A program made the position numbers and the translations under genes. Positions 24,960 to 35,615 of a stretch of 53,701 bases of DNA are shown here, piece by piece. The notes beneath the pieces are model-generated. The model was given only the letters and a program-made list of their open reading frames with translations, was not told where the DNA came from and did not search any database. The DNA comes from Anaerolineae bacterium (GTDB taxonomy: Bacteria > Chloroflexota > Anaerolineae > Aggregatilineales > JAFGMM01), in contig JAFGMM010000044.1 in NCBI GenBank assembly GCA_016927535.1, positions 1 to 53,701 on the forward strand, read 5' to 3'. Numbering within the stretch: position 1 is the stretch's first letter; the number at the start of each line of letters is the position of its first letter.

Positions 24960-25847
24960 ATGGTTCAAGATATTAACCAGGTTCGGCCTATTACTCAGGT
25001 AGTCAACGTCGCCACCGTCCCCCACCGCAGTCCATTTCGATATCCGGGCGGCAAGACGTGGTTAGTGCCTTACATCCGGCAGTGGCTGGCAAGCTTGCCG
25101 GCGAAACCTGTCGAGTTCTTCGAGCCGTTTGCCGGCGGTGCGATTGTCGGGTTAACCGTGGCGTTTGAGCGGTACGCGGACCACGTGACATTGGTAGAGT
25201 TGGACGAACAGGTAGCAGCGGTGTGGCAGACTATTCTCGGCGGCGAGGGCGAATGGCTCGCCGAGCAGATAGCGTCGTTTGAGCTTACGCGCGAGAACGT
25301 CGAAGCGTGTCTGACTGAACCGGCGGACGTGCTCCGTGAGAAAGCGTTCCAGACTATCTTGATGAATCGCGTCAACCGGGGTGGCATCATGGCGCACGGC
25401 GCGGGCCGGATGAAGCACGGCGACGGTAAGGGGATGGCGTCGCGCTGGTATCCAAAGACGTTGAAGAAGCGCATATTGGGGATTACTTACGGCCGAGACC
25501 GCATCACCTTCGTCAAGGGCGACGGACTTGAAATGCTCCGGCGGCAGGCGCATCGCACAGATGCCGTGTTTTTTATCGACCCGCCGTATACTGCCGGGGG
25601 AAAGAGCGCCGGCAGCCGACTTTATAATCACTCCGAAATTGACCATGAAGAGTTGTTCGCTGTTGCAAATACACTTGAAGGCGATTTTCTGATGACTTAT
25701 GACAATAACGAAGAAGTGCAGGCGCTCGCGCAAAAGCACGGCTTCGATATGCAGCCTATCGCCATGAAAAACACACACAACGCGAAGATGACCGAACTGC
25801 TCGTTGGTCGTGATTTGGATTGGATCAGACCGCGTTATTTGTTATAG
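24960..25847 (+). CDS. D12-class N6-adenine DNA methyltransferase
   Basis: 295 residues. Alpha/D12-class order: the AdoMet motif first (FRYPGGKTWLVPYI at 26-39, then EFFEPFAGGAIVGL), and the catalytic DPPY at 207-210 (FFIDPPYTAGG). MTYDNNEEV and NTHNAKMTELLV match the Dam/D12 C-terminal part. It transfers a methyl group to N6 of adenine in a short site. It follows the NotI-like enzyme after 15 bases in one operon, so it is the protecting half of the restriction-modification system. Confidence 0.85.
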   Translation: MVQDINQVRPITQVVNVATVPHRSPFRYPGGKTWLVPYIRQWLASLPAKPVEFFEPFAGGAIVGLTVAFERYADHVTLVELDEQVAAVWQTILGGEGEWLAEQIASFELTRENVEACLTEPADVLREKAFQTILMNRVNRGGIMAHGAGRMKHGDGKGMASRWYPKTLKKRILGITYGRDRITFVKGDGLEMLRRQAHRTDAVFFIDPPYTAGGKSAGSRLYNHSEIDHEELFAVANTLEGDFLMTYDNNEEVQALAQKHGFDMQPIAMKNTHNAKMTELLVGRDLDWIRPRYLL

Positions 25848-25858
25848 AAGTCTATACA

Positions 25859-25929
25859 TTGAATGATCCGAACGGTGGTTCTATTATATATAAGCACAGG
25901 TGGTCATTTGTTATCATAGTGATAAATGA
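25859..25929 (+). promoter_or_regulatory. promoter and putative operator of the VapBC-like pair
   Basis: TTGAAT (25859-25864), a 17-base spacer and TATTAT (25882-25887) form a good promoter. Downstream, TTATCA-TAG-TGATAA (25911-25925) is a perfect inverted repeat, extended by TCATT and AATGA with a small bulge to 25904-25929. It sits between the promoter and the ribosome binding site (AGGAG) of the antitoxin gene at 25955, where toxin-antitoxin complexes commonly bind to repress themselves. Confidence 0.55.
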
Positions 25930-25954
25930 TTTTTGATCGAGGAGATTTGAGGCG

Positions 25955-26191
25955 ATGTCAGATACGACCCGTGTCGCTGATTTGACTGTGGAAGAACTGC
26001 TAACCTTACTGCGTGCGCAGATGCAAGACCTGATTCGTGAGGCGGTACGCGAAGCGCTGAAAGAAACACTGCCGGCGTCCGATAAGCTGGAACAGCGCCC
26101 GCCATTGGACTTGCCTGTGTTCGACGTTGGCCCCTGGCCGGAAGGTCTCACGCTCAGCCGCGAGGATATGTATGGCGACGATAGATGTTAA
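25955..26191 (+). CDS. antitoxin-like protein upstream of a PIN toxin
   Basis: 78 residues. The helical N-terminus (TVEELLTLLRAQMQDLIREAVREALKETL) is followed by a short linker and a tail, EGLTLSREDMYGDDRC, of the kind that ends many VapB-like antitoxins in Chloroflexi and cyanobacteria. No DNA-binding domain is obvious, though the N-terminal helix may dimerise. It overlaps the PIN gene by 20 bases. The upstream palindrome suggests autoregulation. Confidence 0.6.
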   Translation: MSDTTRVADLTVEELLTLLRAQMQDLIREAVREALKETLPASDKLEQRPPLDLPVFDVGPWPEGLTLSREDMYGDDRC

Positions 26192-26639
26192 TTCGCCTGT
26201 CTTTATTGATACCAATGTGCTCGTCCGCGCCACCCTGGTCACTGCTCCACAGCATGCCGACGCGCTTGTCGCAATGGAGCGCCTCTGGAGCGAAGGAATG
26301 TCGATATGGATCAGCCGGCAGGTACTGCGTGAATATGCTGCGGTTCTTACACGTCCACAAACCTATGCTTTTCCTATTTCACCCGCTGCGGTGGCGGCGC
26401 AATTGCGCGTCTTTTTGACGCAGTTTCATGTCGCTGACGAGAATGCCCAGGTCACAACTAATTTGATGATATTGTTGGAGACAACATCACTTGGCGGCAA
26501 ACAGGTACATGACGCCAATATTGTCGCTACTATGCAAGCTTATGGCATTGGTCAGCTACTCACTCACAATGTTAAAGATTTTGTGAGATTTTCCGGCCTT
26601 GTCAACGTGCTGTCGTTCAGCGATGTGGTTCAGAGGTAA
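26172..26639 (+). CDS. PIN-domain ribonuclease toxin (VapC-like)
   Basis: 155 residues. PVFIDTNVLVRATL has the first catalytic Asp, ISRQVLREYAAVL the conserved Glu region, and KQVHDANIVATMQAYG the HDA motif with the next Asp. LLTHNVKDFVRF gives the last acidic position. All acidic positions of a PIN nuclease are present, unlike the truncated copy at 13825. VapC toxins cut tRNA or rRNA. It lies at the end of the defence cluster, 6 bases before uvrB, so uvrB may be partly transcribed from the same promoter. Confidence 0.75.
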   Translation: MATIDVNSPVFIDTNVLVRATLVTAPQHADALVAMERLWSEGMSIWISRQVLREYAAVLTRPQTYAFPISPAAVAAQLRVFLTQFHVADENAQVTTNLMILLETTSLGGKQVHDANIVATMQAYGIGQLLTHNVKDFVRFSGLVNVLSFSDVVQR

Positions 26640-26645
26640 TGTCTA

Positions 26646-28709
<2,064 letters not shown>

Positions 28710-28956
28710 GGGGATGGCGCGGCGCGCTTCGCCGCGATTATGGCTATTTCGCATTTGCCGGTATTATTTGAATAGGATGCGTATTTGGATTCGGCGCGGT
28801 CGTTTGGGACCGTTGCGAACGTAGAGCGCTTTGGTGCTTACAAACAGGTGTTGGCAGGGCTGGCAACGCCGGTCGGGCTTGCGGCGTTTATCGACGGTGC
28901 TGCGATTATTCTCGCGTCTTGACGGCAGACCGCGCCGGCGCGAAAGGTATTCGACT

Positions 28957-30576
28957 ATGGCGTTTGTGCAAAAGCCCATTCTGGCGCTGGATATCGTCGA
29001 TTTTGCTTCCATGACCGAGGAAGACCAGACCGGGGCGATTCGTGCGCTCGTGAACATGCTGAACCAGGCCATTCCCGGCGATCAAAACCGCCCGTCTTCG
29101 CGGATCTGGATTCCGGCGGGCGGCGGCGGCATTTTGGTCTTCTGGCATGATGTCCAGGCGGCGCTCACGACGGCGCTGGCGCTGGGGAGGTTGGTCAGCG
29201 CCCACAACCGGGAGCCGGACGTGAAACCTTTGCGGCTGCGGGCCGGACTTCATGCCGGCATGGTCATGCGCGAGGCCGGTTTGGACAGCTACGAGACCGT
29301 CTGGGGCGACGCCATCGACCTGGCGTCGCACATGACTGCGTTTGCCAAGCCGGACCAGATTCTCGCCTCGGAGACGTTTTTCCGGCAGGCGCGGCTCTAT
29401 AATCCTCAGCCGGGACGCCAGGTCACCTGGCTGGGGAAGTGGTGGGTGAGGCAAAACGAGCCGGTCGTGATTTACAATGTCTTTACCACCGACGGCGCCG
29501 GCATCCCGCCGGCCGAGGTCAAGGAGTGGTACGGGCCGTTCAATTACCCGCTGACCCAGGCGATCAAAACCTACGAGGCGATGCTCAAGGCGCAGACGGC
29601 GACCGGGCCGGCCTTCCGGGTTGCGGTGCTTGCCAAGCGGCTCTTGGACCTGGACCCGCAGCACAAGCGCGCCCGCGAAGTGCTGAAGTTCATCTCGATG
29701 CGGCGCTCGCCGCGCGCCGCCGGCGCATCGGCGCTGTACGACGTTTTCTTCTCCGAGCTTTCCCTTGACGCGCTGCTGCACTTTCTCCAAAATGCCCGGT
29801 TCGGCGCCTTCCAGCGGGGCGATATCATCGCCAGGGAGGGCGAGAAGGCCGACGCGCTGATGATGATCGTCTCCGGCGAGGTGATCCCGTCGCTGCGCGG
29901 GAAGCGGCTGCGCGAGCGCGACCCGGAGCACTCCGAGGGCGAGCGCGAAATTATTTTCCGTGAGGGCCACATCATCGGCGAGATGGGTCTGTTCAACCCG
30001 ATGGGCACGCGCACGGCGAGCCTGGAGGCCTTTACCAACGCGACCACGCTGACCATTGACTACGATTGGCTGCGCGCTGTGCCCGACGGCGGCACACGCG
30101 AGAACAAGAATCGCCTGGAACTCCAGGAGCGCATATGGTCTTACTACTGCGCGCGGACCATCGAGAACCAGATTTACACGCATCCCCTGTTTCAGAAGTT
30201 ATCCAGTGCGCACCGCAGCCGGCTGTCGGACGACGCGAAGTTTATGCCCGCCGAGAAAGGCGCGCAGATTAACCTGGCGGTCGAGGATGCGTGGAACAAC
30301 TGGATGATCGTGGTCGCGGGGGAGGTCGCTTTTTACAACCAGGCCGGCGAGCCTATCGCCTACGGTCCCGGCGACTGCCTGGGGCCGGTGCGCCTGGTTG
30401 TGACCGGCGCGCCGCCTTTTTCTAAGGTCGAGGTGGCGCCTAACACGCACCTGGTCCGCTTTTCGTGGGGCGTCATCCGCAGTATGATCGATTCGTCCGA
30501 CGCTTTCTGTGAGGCGTCCATCGAGGCGGGGCACAAAGAGATGATCCGCCTGGGGTTGATCCCGGAAGATGTTTGA
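28957..30576 (+). CDS. degenerate class III cyclase domain fused to two cyclic-nucleotide-binding domains
   Basis: 539 residues, soluble. Residues 5-175 have the class III adenylate/guanylate cyclase fold: LALDIVDFASMTEED with the first metal Asp12, and GLHAGMVMREAG...VWGDAIDLASHM. The second metal Asp is replaced by Gly in PAGGGGILVFW (54-63). The Asn and Arg needed for catalysis are Asp121 and His125 (GDAIDLASHM). It therefore is unlikely to make cAMP. Residues 270-375 form a CRP-type binding domain with GEMGLF (341-346) and RTAS (352-355), close to the phosphate-binding cassette. Residues 410-515 form a second, more worn one. No output domain is visible. The 247 bases before it carry no clear gene. 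AAAGG precedes the ATG. Confidence 0.7.
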   Translation: MAFVQKPILALDIVDFASMTEEDQTGAIRALVNMLNQAIPGDQNRPSSRIWIPAGGGGILVFWHDVQAALTTALALGRLVSAHNREPDVKPLRLRAGLHAGMVMREAGLDSYETVWGDAIDLASHMTAFAKPDQILASETFFRQARLYNPQPGRQVTWLGKWWVRQNEPVVIYNVFTTDGAGIPPAEVKEWYGPFNYPLTQAIKTYEAMLKAQTATGPAFRVAVLAKRLLDLDPQHKRAREVLKFISMRRSPRAAGASALYDVFFSELSLDALLHFLQNARFGAFQRGDIIAREGEKADALMMIVSGEVIPSLRGKRLRERDPEHSEGEREIIFREGHIIGEMGLFNPMGTRTASLEAFTNATTLTIDYDWLRAVPDGGTRENKNRLELQERIWSYYCARTIENQIYTHPLFQKLSSAHRSRLSDDAKFMPAEKGAQINLAVEDAWNNWMIVVAGEVAFYNQAGEPIAYGPGDCLGPVRLVVTGAPPFSKVEVAPNTHLVRFSWGVIRSMIDSSDAFCEASIEAGHKEMIRLGLIPEDV

Positions 30577-30594
30577 CTAAGATTAAGCCGTGCA

Positions 30595-32979
30595 ATGACC
30601 CTGGTCTACCTGACGTTGGCGTGGTGTGCAGGTTTGGTGCTTGCGTCGCTGACGGCGGCGGCAAGCCCGGCCTGGTGGATCATCGCGGGGCTGGCCGGGG
30701 TCGGGATCTGGCTTGTCCGGCGCGTCCCGGCGCGCCGTTTCGTTTTTCTCTGCCTGTTGGCGGCTGCGCTGGGCGCGCTACGCTACGACGCCGCCCGGCC
30801 TGCTGCCTACGCGGATGAAAATCATCTCGCCGCCTTCAATGATACCGGCTGGGTAACGTTCACCGGCACGGTCGTCGCGCCGCCCGACGTGCGCGACCGG
30901 CAGGTCAATCTGCGCGTGGCGGCGGATTGGGTCTTCGACGCCGAGACGCCCGATTGGGAGCAATCGCTCTTGCCGCAGCCGGTCGAAGGTGTGGCGCTGG
31001 TGCAGGCGCCGCGCTATGGCCGGTACGCCGCCGGCGACCGCGTAGAGGTGCGCGGGATGCCGCACACGCCGCCGGTCTTTGATACCTTCTCTTACCACGA
31101 TTACCTCGCCCGCCAGGGCGTGCACAGCGTCGTCTCTTACGCCATCGTCGAAGTGACCGGCAGCGAAGGCGCACACCCGCTGTTTGCGCTGCGCGAAAAG
31201 GCCCAGGCGTTGATTAGCGGCGCGCTCCCCGAACCCGCCGCGTCGCTGCTGACCGGCATCCTGCTCGGCGTGGAAAGCGGCATATCGCCGGGCGTGCGCG
31301 ACGACTTCAACGCGGTCGGCGCGACGCACATCATTGCGATATCGGGCTTCAATATGTCGGTGCTGGCGCTGGTGATTACGCGCGTGTTGGAGAAGGCGCT
31401 GCCGTCGAAGCGCGCGGCGGCGGGCGCGGGCATCGTGGGGATTGCCGTGTACACGGTTTTCGTCGGCGCGGGGGGCGCCGTGCTGCGCGCCGCGATCATG
31501 AGCAGCTTGCTGATCGTCGCGCCGCTGGTGGGGCGCCGGACCTACGTCCCGGCGTCGCTGGCGTTCGCGGCGCTGTGCATGACGGCGGCGAATCCTTTTG
31601 CGCTGTGGGATGTGGGCTTTCAATTGAGTGTGGCGGCGGTGCTGGGCATGGCGCTGTTCGTCGAGCCGCTGGAGCGCGGCTTCCGGCGGGCGCTGGCGCC
31701 TTTCTTCGCCACGACGGCGGTCGAGCGCCTGTTAGGGGTGCTCTCCGAGCCGCTCATCGTCACGCTGGCGGCGCAGGTCACCACCATCCCGCTGCTCGCG
31801 CTGTACTTCGGGCGGCTGTCGTTCGCGTCTTTCTTCGTCAACTTTTTAATCATCCCGGTCCAGACGCCGCTGATGCTGCTGGGCGCGCTCGCGGTGATCG
31901 TGGGACTGGCGCTGGGGCCGGGGCCGGCGCTGCCGTTGTTCTGGCTCGATTGGCTGTTCATCGGTTGGACGGTGGCCTGGGTGCGGCTGTTCGCCCGCTT
32001 CGATTGGGCGAGCGTGGCAGTCGAGGTCGATGGGCGGGCGGCGGCGCTGTTCTACGCGGCGCTGCTGGCGGGGATGGTGTGGGCGGCGGTGCGCCCGTCT
32101 TGGCTGGAGGGGATCGGGGCGGCGCTGCGCCGGCGCGCGGTGCGGCTGGGTGCGATGGGCTTGGCGGCGGCGCTCGTCGCTTTGATGGCGATCACGCTGG
32201 CGCAGCAGCCGGACGGCCGGCTGCACGTGGCCTTTTTGGATGTGGGCGGCGGGCACGCGGTTTTTATCGCCACGCCGGGCGGCGCGCACATCCTGGTCGA
32301 TGGCGGGGCATACCCCGCGACGCTGCTCGCCGCGCTCGGCGACCGCATGCCTTTCTGGGACCGCGAGATCGAACTGCTGGTCATCACACAGCCCAAAGAG
32401 ACGCAGATATCGGCGCTGCCGGCGCTGCTGGAGCGGTACACGGTGGGCGCGGTGCTCACCACCGGGCAGCCGGGCGGCGGCGCGGATTGGCAGGCGCTGC
32501 AGGCGGCGCTGGCGGATACGGCGACGGTCGAGGCGGCGGCGGGCTATACGGCGACGTGGAGCGACGGCGTGAGCCTGGCGGTGCTGCACCCGGCGGCGCG
32601 CCCTGCCGAAGCCGACGAACCGAACGAATACGGGATGGCGCTGCGCCTGTCCTACGGCGATGCGGCCTTTCTCCTCATGCCCGATTTGGTCGATGCGGCG
32701 GAGACGGCAATGGTGCGGTCGGGGCAACCACTGCGCGCGACCGTGCTCCAACTGGCGTTCCAGGGTTCGGCGCAGGCGACCGGCAAACGGTTTTTGGAGG
32801 CGGTCGATCCACAGGCGGCGGTGGTGCAAGTGGGGGTGGGCAACCGGCAGGGCTACCCCGCGCCGGAGGTGTTGGAGAAGCTGGAAGCGCGCGGGGTGCC
32901 GCTTTTCCGCACCGACCGCAGCGGCGCGATTGATATCACCACGGACGGGCGGACGTTGTGGATTGCGACGGCGCGTTAG
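30595..32979 (+). CDS. comEC: ComEC/Rec2-family competence protein with worn MBL domain
   Basis: 794 residues. Three parts are visible. An N-terminal membrane segment with an OB-like domain (about 1-170) comes first. The polytopic Competence domain (about 215-500) follows, with GILLGVESGISPGVRDDF and ATHIIAISGFNMSVLALVI. A C-terminal metallo-beta-lactamase-like domain starts near 542 (VAFLDVGGGHAVFIATPGG, ILVDGG). ComEC forms the inner-membrane channel for single-stranded DNA in natural transformation. The metal-binding HxxxDH motif of its MBL domain is replaced here by ITQPKETQISAL (about 596-607), so nuclease activity of that domain is doubtful. No other competence genes are nearby. Its 3' end overlaps the converging kinase gene by 44 bases. 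Confidence 0.85.
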   Translation: MTLVYLTLAWCAGLVLASLTAAASPAWWIIAGLAGVGIWLVRRVPARRFVFLCLLAAALGALRYDAARPAAYADENHLAAFNDTGWVTFTGTVVAPPDVRDRQVNLRVAADWVFDAETPDWEQSLLPQPVEGVALVQAPRYGRYAAGDRVEVRGMPHTPPVFDTFSYHDYLARQGVHSVVSYAIVEVTGSEGAHPLFALREKAQALISGALPEPAASLLTGILLGVESGISPGVRDDFNAVGATHIIAISGFNMSVLALVITRVLEKALPSKRAAAGAGIVGIAVYTVFVGAGGAVLRAAIMSSLLIVAPLVGRRTYVPASLAFAALCMTAANPFALWDVGFQLSVAAVLGMALFVEPLERGFRRALAPFFATTAVERLLGVLSEPLIVTLAAQVTTIPLLALYFGRLSFASFFVNFLIIPVQTPLMLLGALAVIVGLALGPGPALPLFWLDWLFIGWTVAWVRLFARFDWASVAVEVDGRAAALFYAALLAGMVWAAVRPSWLEGIGAALRRRAVRLGAMGLAAALVALMAITLAQQPDGRLHVAFLDVGGGHAVFIATPGGAHILVDGGAYPATLLAALGDRMPFWDREIELLVITQPKETQISALPALLERYTVGAVLTTGQPGGGADWQALQAALADTATVEAAAGYTATWSDGVSLAVLHPAARPAEADEPNEYGMALRLSYGDAAFLLMPDLVDAAETAMVRSGQPLRATVLQLAFQGSAQATGKRFLEAVDPQAAVVQVGVGNRQGYPAPEVLEKLEARGVPLFRTDRSGAIDITTDGRTLWIATAR

Positions 32980-34735
32980 TCATCTCTTTGTGCCCAAGCG
33001 AGGCGGTGGGTAGGGTAAAGCTGAATGTACTCCCCGCGCCCGGCGCGCTATCGACGCCGACCTCGCCGCCTAACTTGGTGACGATGCGGTGCACGATGGA
33101 CAACCCCAGGCCGTGCCCTTCGACTTTGGCTTGTTCGAGCCGGGTGAACTGGGTGAACAACTGGCCTTGCTGCTCCGGCGCGATGCCGGGGCCGTTATCG
33201 TGCACCCAGAAGCACACCTTGCCGTTGGATTGCGGCTTCGCGCCGAGTTCGATGTACGGCGGTTCGCCGCCGTATTTGCAGGCGTTGCTCAAGTAATTGG
33301 CCCACACTTCTTCGACCCACGGCGCATAGCCCAGCGCCGCCGGCCAGGCGTTGGGGATGACGACGGTGGCGTTATATTCCTGGATGATGTTGGCGAGCCG
33401 CTGCTGCGCCTCTGAGACCACGCGCGCCATGTCTAGCGGGCTGAGTTCGACTTCCTCCATCCGGCGCACGCTGGCAAGCAATAGCAAGGCTTCGATGATA
33501 TTGTGCATCTTGTGCGTGCCGCGTGCGATGGCGTGCAGGTAAATTTGTCTTTGTGATTCGGAGAGTTGGTCGAATTTATCTTTCAGCAGCAGCGCGTAGC
33601 CGCTGATGACGCTGAGCGGGGTTTTGAGGTCGTGGGCGACGGTGTGCGAGAAGGCGTCGAGGTCCTCGACCAGTTTTTCTAGCTCCTCGATGAGCGCTTC
33701 GCGTTCTGCGATGGCGCGCAGGAGATCGGTATTGTCGCGTAGGACGATCAGCCGCCCGCGCCGGCTGCGCAGCGGCGAGATGCGCAGGTCGAAATGCCGT
33801 GTCGCGCCGGCCGTCTCCAGGGTGATTTGGGCAAACGCTGCTTGGGCGCCTTTGTATTTGTCGATCAGGTTGGGCCACTGCGCCAGGACCACGCCGGCGT
33901 CCTGCCCGACCACCGTCATATCGCCGCCGATGAGCTGCCGGGCGGCAGGGTTGAGGTCAACGACGCGATCTTGGCAGTCCAGGACCATGACGGCATCGGG
34001 CAGGTTCCCGATCACCTCGGTATGGGCGACGGGCATGATGTCCAGCAGCCGGTAGCGGAAGAGACTCAGGGCCAGCGCCAGGCCGGAGACGGCAAACGCG
34101 AAGGGCGTCAAGTCCATGCCCGGCAGCGGATCGATGCCGGCGATGTACAGGATGTTCATCGCCCACGGCGCTAAGACGCTGACTACGATGAGGAAGGCCT
34201 GCCCGCGATAGAGATAGTGCGACCGGATCACGGCCAGCAGGAACATCCCGGCGGCGGCCAGCAGGATTAGGTAGGTGTACGCCACGTTGACCCAGTACCA
34301 CGGCCCGCGCGAAAAGTGCATGTCCGGCATCGGGCCGTCCAGGTTGAGCGTGACGTTCTGCCAGACCAACTGGTGCATTTCGTTCGTCCAGACGGCGGCG
34401 ATGGTGATGCACGGAATGACGGCGAGTAGAGCCAGGTTGCGCAGCGTCAGCCAGTGCTCGCGGCCCGTGTACTGCGCGGCGAAGGCGGCGAGCGCCAGGA
34501 TGGTCGATTCCACGGCAATATATTGGGCTTTGGCCCAGAAGACCGTTCCCGCCAGGCTGGTGTTTCCGATTTCTAACCCGCGCCCAAGCGTCCAGAGCGC
34601 GATGGATAGGATGAGGATGGTGAGGAGGCGCGCGCCGGGGGTGGTGCGGCGGCGCCAGACGAAGTAGGTTGTGGCTGCGAGAACGGCAGATACAATAAAC
34701 AGCGCGATAGTGTAAGGGTTGAATTGCCAATCCAT
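32936..34735 (-). CDS. sensor histidine kinase with 7TM N-terminal region and PAS-like domain
   Basis: 599 residues. Seven helices fill residues 8-230 in the pattern of the histidine-kinase 7TM input domain. A PAS-like domain follows (about 240-340: LPDAVMVLDCQDRVVDLNPAARQLIG). Then come a short coiled coil, the H-box FSHTVAHDLKTPL with His368, the N-box NYLSNACKYG, the G1 box DNGPGIAP and the G2 box GHGLGLSIV. All catalytic elements are intact. No response regulator gene is adjacent. The ligand of the 7TM part is unknown. The last 40 residues are Ser/Thr-rich and encoded in the region overlapping comEC. Confidence 0.85.
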   Translation of the reverse strand: MDWQFNPYTIALFIVSAVLAATTYFVWRRRTTPGARLLTILILSIALWTLGRGLEIGNTSLAGTVFWAKAQYIAVESTILALAAFAAQYTGREHWLTLRNLALLAVIPCITIAAVWTNEMHQLVWQNVTLNLDGPMPDMHFSRGPWYWVNVAYTYLILLAAAGMFLLAVIRSHYLYRGQAFLIVVSVLAPWAMNILYIAGIDPLPGMDLTPFAFAVSGLALALSLFRYRLLDIMPVAHTEVIGNLPDAVMVLDCQDRVVDLNPAARQLIGGDMTVVGQDAGVVLAQWPNLIDKYKGAQAAFAQITLETAGATRHFDLRISPLRSRRGRLIVLRDNTDLLRAIAEREALIEELEKLVEDLDAFSHTVAHDLKTPLSVISGYALLLKDKFDQLSESQRQIYLHAIARGTHKMHNIIEALLLLASVRRMEEVELSPLDMARVVSEAQQRLANIIQEYNATVVIPNAWPAALGYAPWVEEVWANYLSNACKYGGEPPYIELGAKPQSNGKVCFWVHDNGPGIAPEQQGQLFTQFTRLEQAKVEGHGLGLSIVHRIVTKLGGEVGVDSAPGAGSTFSFTLPTASLGHKEMTNAPSQSTTSARPW

Positions 34736-34825
34736 GATGATGAATCCTACTTCACAACTCTTTATGAAGTCTACTATAGATGGCTGTTCATATGCAAGAG
34801 GGGACGATCATACAAACAACCTGCC

Positions 34826-34889
34826 AGCGATTCTCTAGCAAATCGCTATCAATAACCCTTTTGCGCCCGCTTTAGCGTATGGTTATAAT
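34826..34889 (+). promoter_or_regulatory. promoter of the MBL-fold gene with an upstream inverted repeat
   Basis: TTGCGC (34861-34866), a 17-base spacer and a perfect TATAAT (34884-34889) drive the gene at 34930. Just upstream, AGCGATT (34826-34832) and AATCGCT (34841-34847) form an inverted repeat with an 8-base spacer, a possible protein-binding site between the divergent kinase and MBL genes. I see nothing else in the 34736-34929 gap. Confidence 0.5.
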
Positions 34890-34929
34890 CTTTTGCGTTC
34901 TGGTTGCGTTACAACAAGGCATACACTTT

Positions 34930-35574
34930 ATGGAAATCACCTGGTACGGGCTAAGCTGTTTTCGTCTTGTAGAGCGCGGGCGTGCGAGCATCGTCACCGA
35001 CCCGTATGGCATCATCTGGGGATACCCGCAGTTGAAGCTGCGCGGCAGCGTGGTCACCGTGAGCCAAGATTCGCTGTACCACAACTTCGTGGACGCGGTG
35101 AGCGACGTACAGCGCACCCTCACCGGGCCGGGGGAATACGAGATCGGAGGAGTGTTTATCATCGGCGCGGTGATGATCGACCCGCGCCGGCGCGACGCCG
35201 AGCATAATGTCGCATACTTGTTCGACTTCGATGGGCTGGCCGTGCTGCACCTGGGCGCGCTCGATTTCGTGCCGAGCCAGTCGGCGGTGGAGCAGATGGG
35301 TGCGGTGGATGTCGCAATGGTGCCGGTCGGCGGGGCGCTCGATGCGCCGAAGGCTGCCGAAGTGGTGAGCCTGCTGGAGCCGAGTATTGTGATACCGATG
35401 TATTACAAAACGCCTAAACTGAGCCTGGAGTTACAGCCGGTTGATAAGTTCCTAAAAGAGATGGGGGTGACGCAGTTGCCGGAGGAGGCTTCGCTGAAGG
35501 TGACGCGCCCCACTCTGCCGGAACAGACACAGGTTGTACTGCTGGAAAACCGACAAGAACTCGACTCGATGTAA
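34930..35574 (+). CDS. MBL-fold (UlaG/UPF0173-like) protein lacking metal ligands
   Basis: 214 residues. MEITWYGLSCFRL, IVTDPYG, GPGEYEIGGVFIIG and VDVAMVPVGGALDAPKAAEVVSLLEPSIVIPMYY follow the plan of UlaG-like metallo-hydrolases. The residues that should bind metal are changed: the usual GHSCF is GLSCF and the usual SHxHxDH is SQDSLYH (residues about 45-51). It is thus probably a non-catalytic member; the fold is clear, the job is not. The ATG at 34930 was chosen because the family starts with MEITW; an upstream ATG at 34879 lies inside the -10 region. Confidence 0.7.
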   Translation: MEITWYGLSCFRLVERGRASIVTDPYGIIWGYPQLKLRGSVVTVSQDSLYHNFVDAVSDVQRTLTGPGEYEIGGVFIIGAVMIDPRRRDAEHNVAYLFDFDGLAVLHLGALDFVPSQSAVEQMGAVDVAMVPVGGALDAPKAAEVVSLLEPSIVIPMYYKTPKLSLELQPVDKFLKEMGVTQLPEEASLKVTRPTLPEQTQVVLLENRQELDSM

Positions 35575-35615
35575 GCTTTTTCACCGCTTTTAAGAGTTTT
35601 TAAGGGACGATTCTT

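Noticed and set aside
28718-28736. Terminator after uvrB
   Set aside because: A 7-bp GC hairpin is present but no T-run follows, so I do not call it a terminator.
28764-28900. Minus-strand frame with a CxxC pair (RRCQPCQHLF) before the cyclase-like gene
   Set aside because: It looked like a transposase zinc ribbon remnant but only one CxxC is present and there is no further similarity or terminal repeat to support it.
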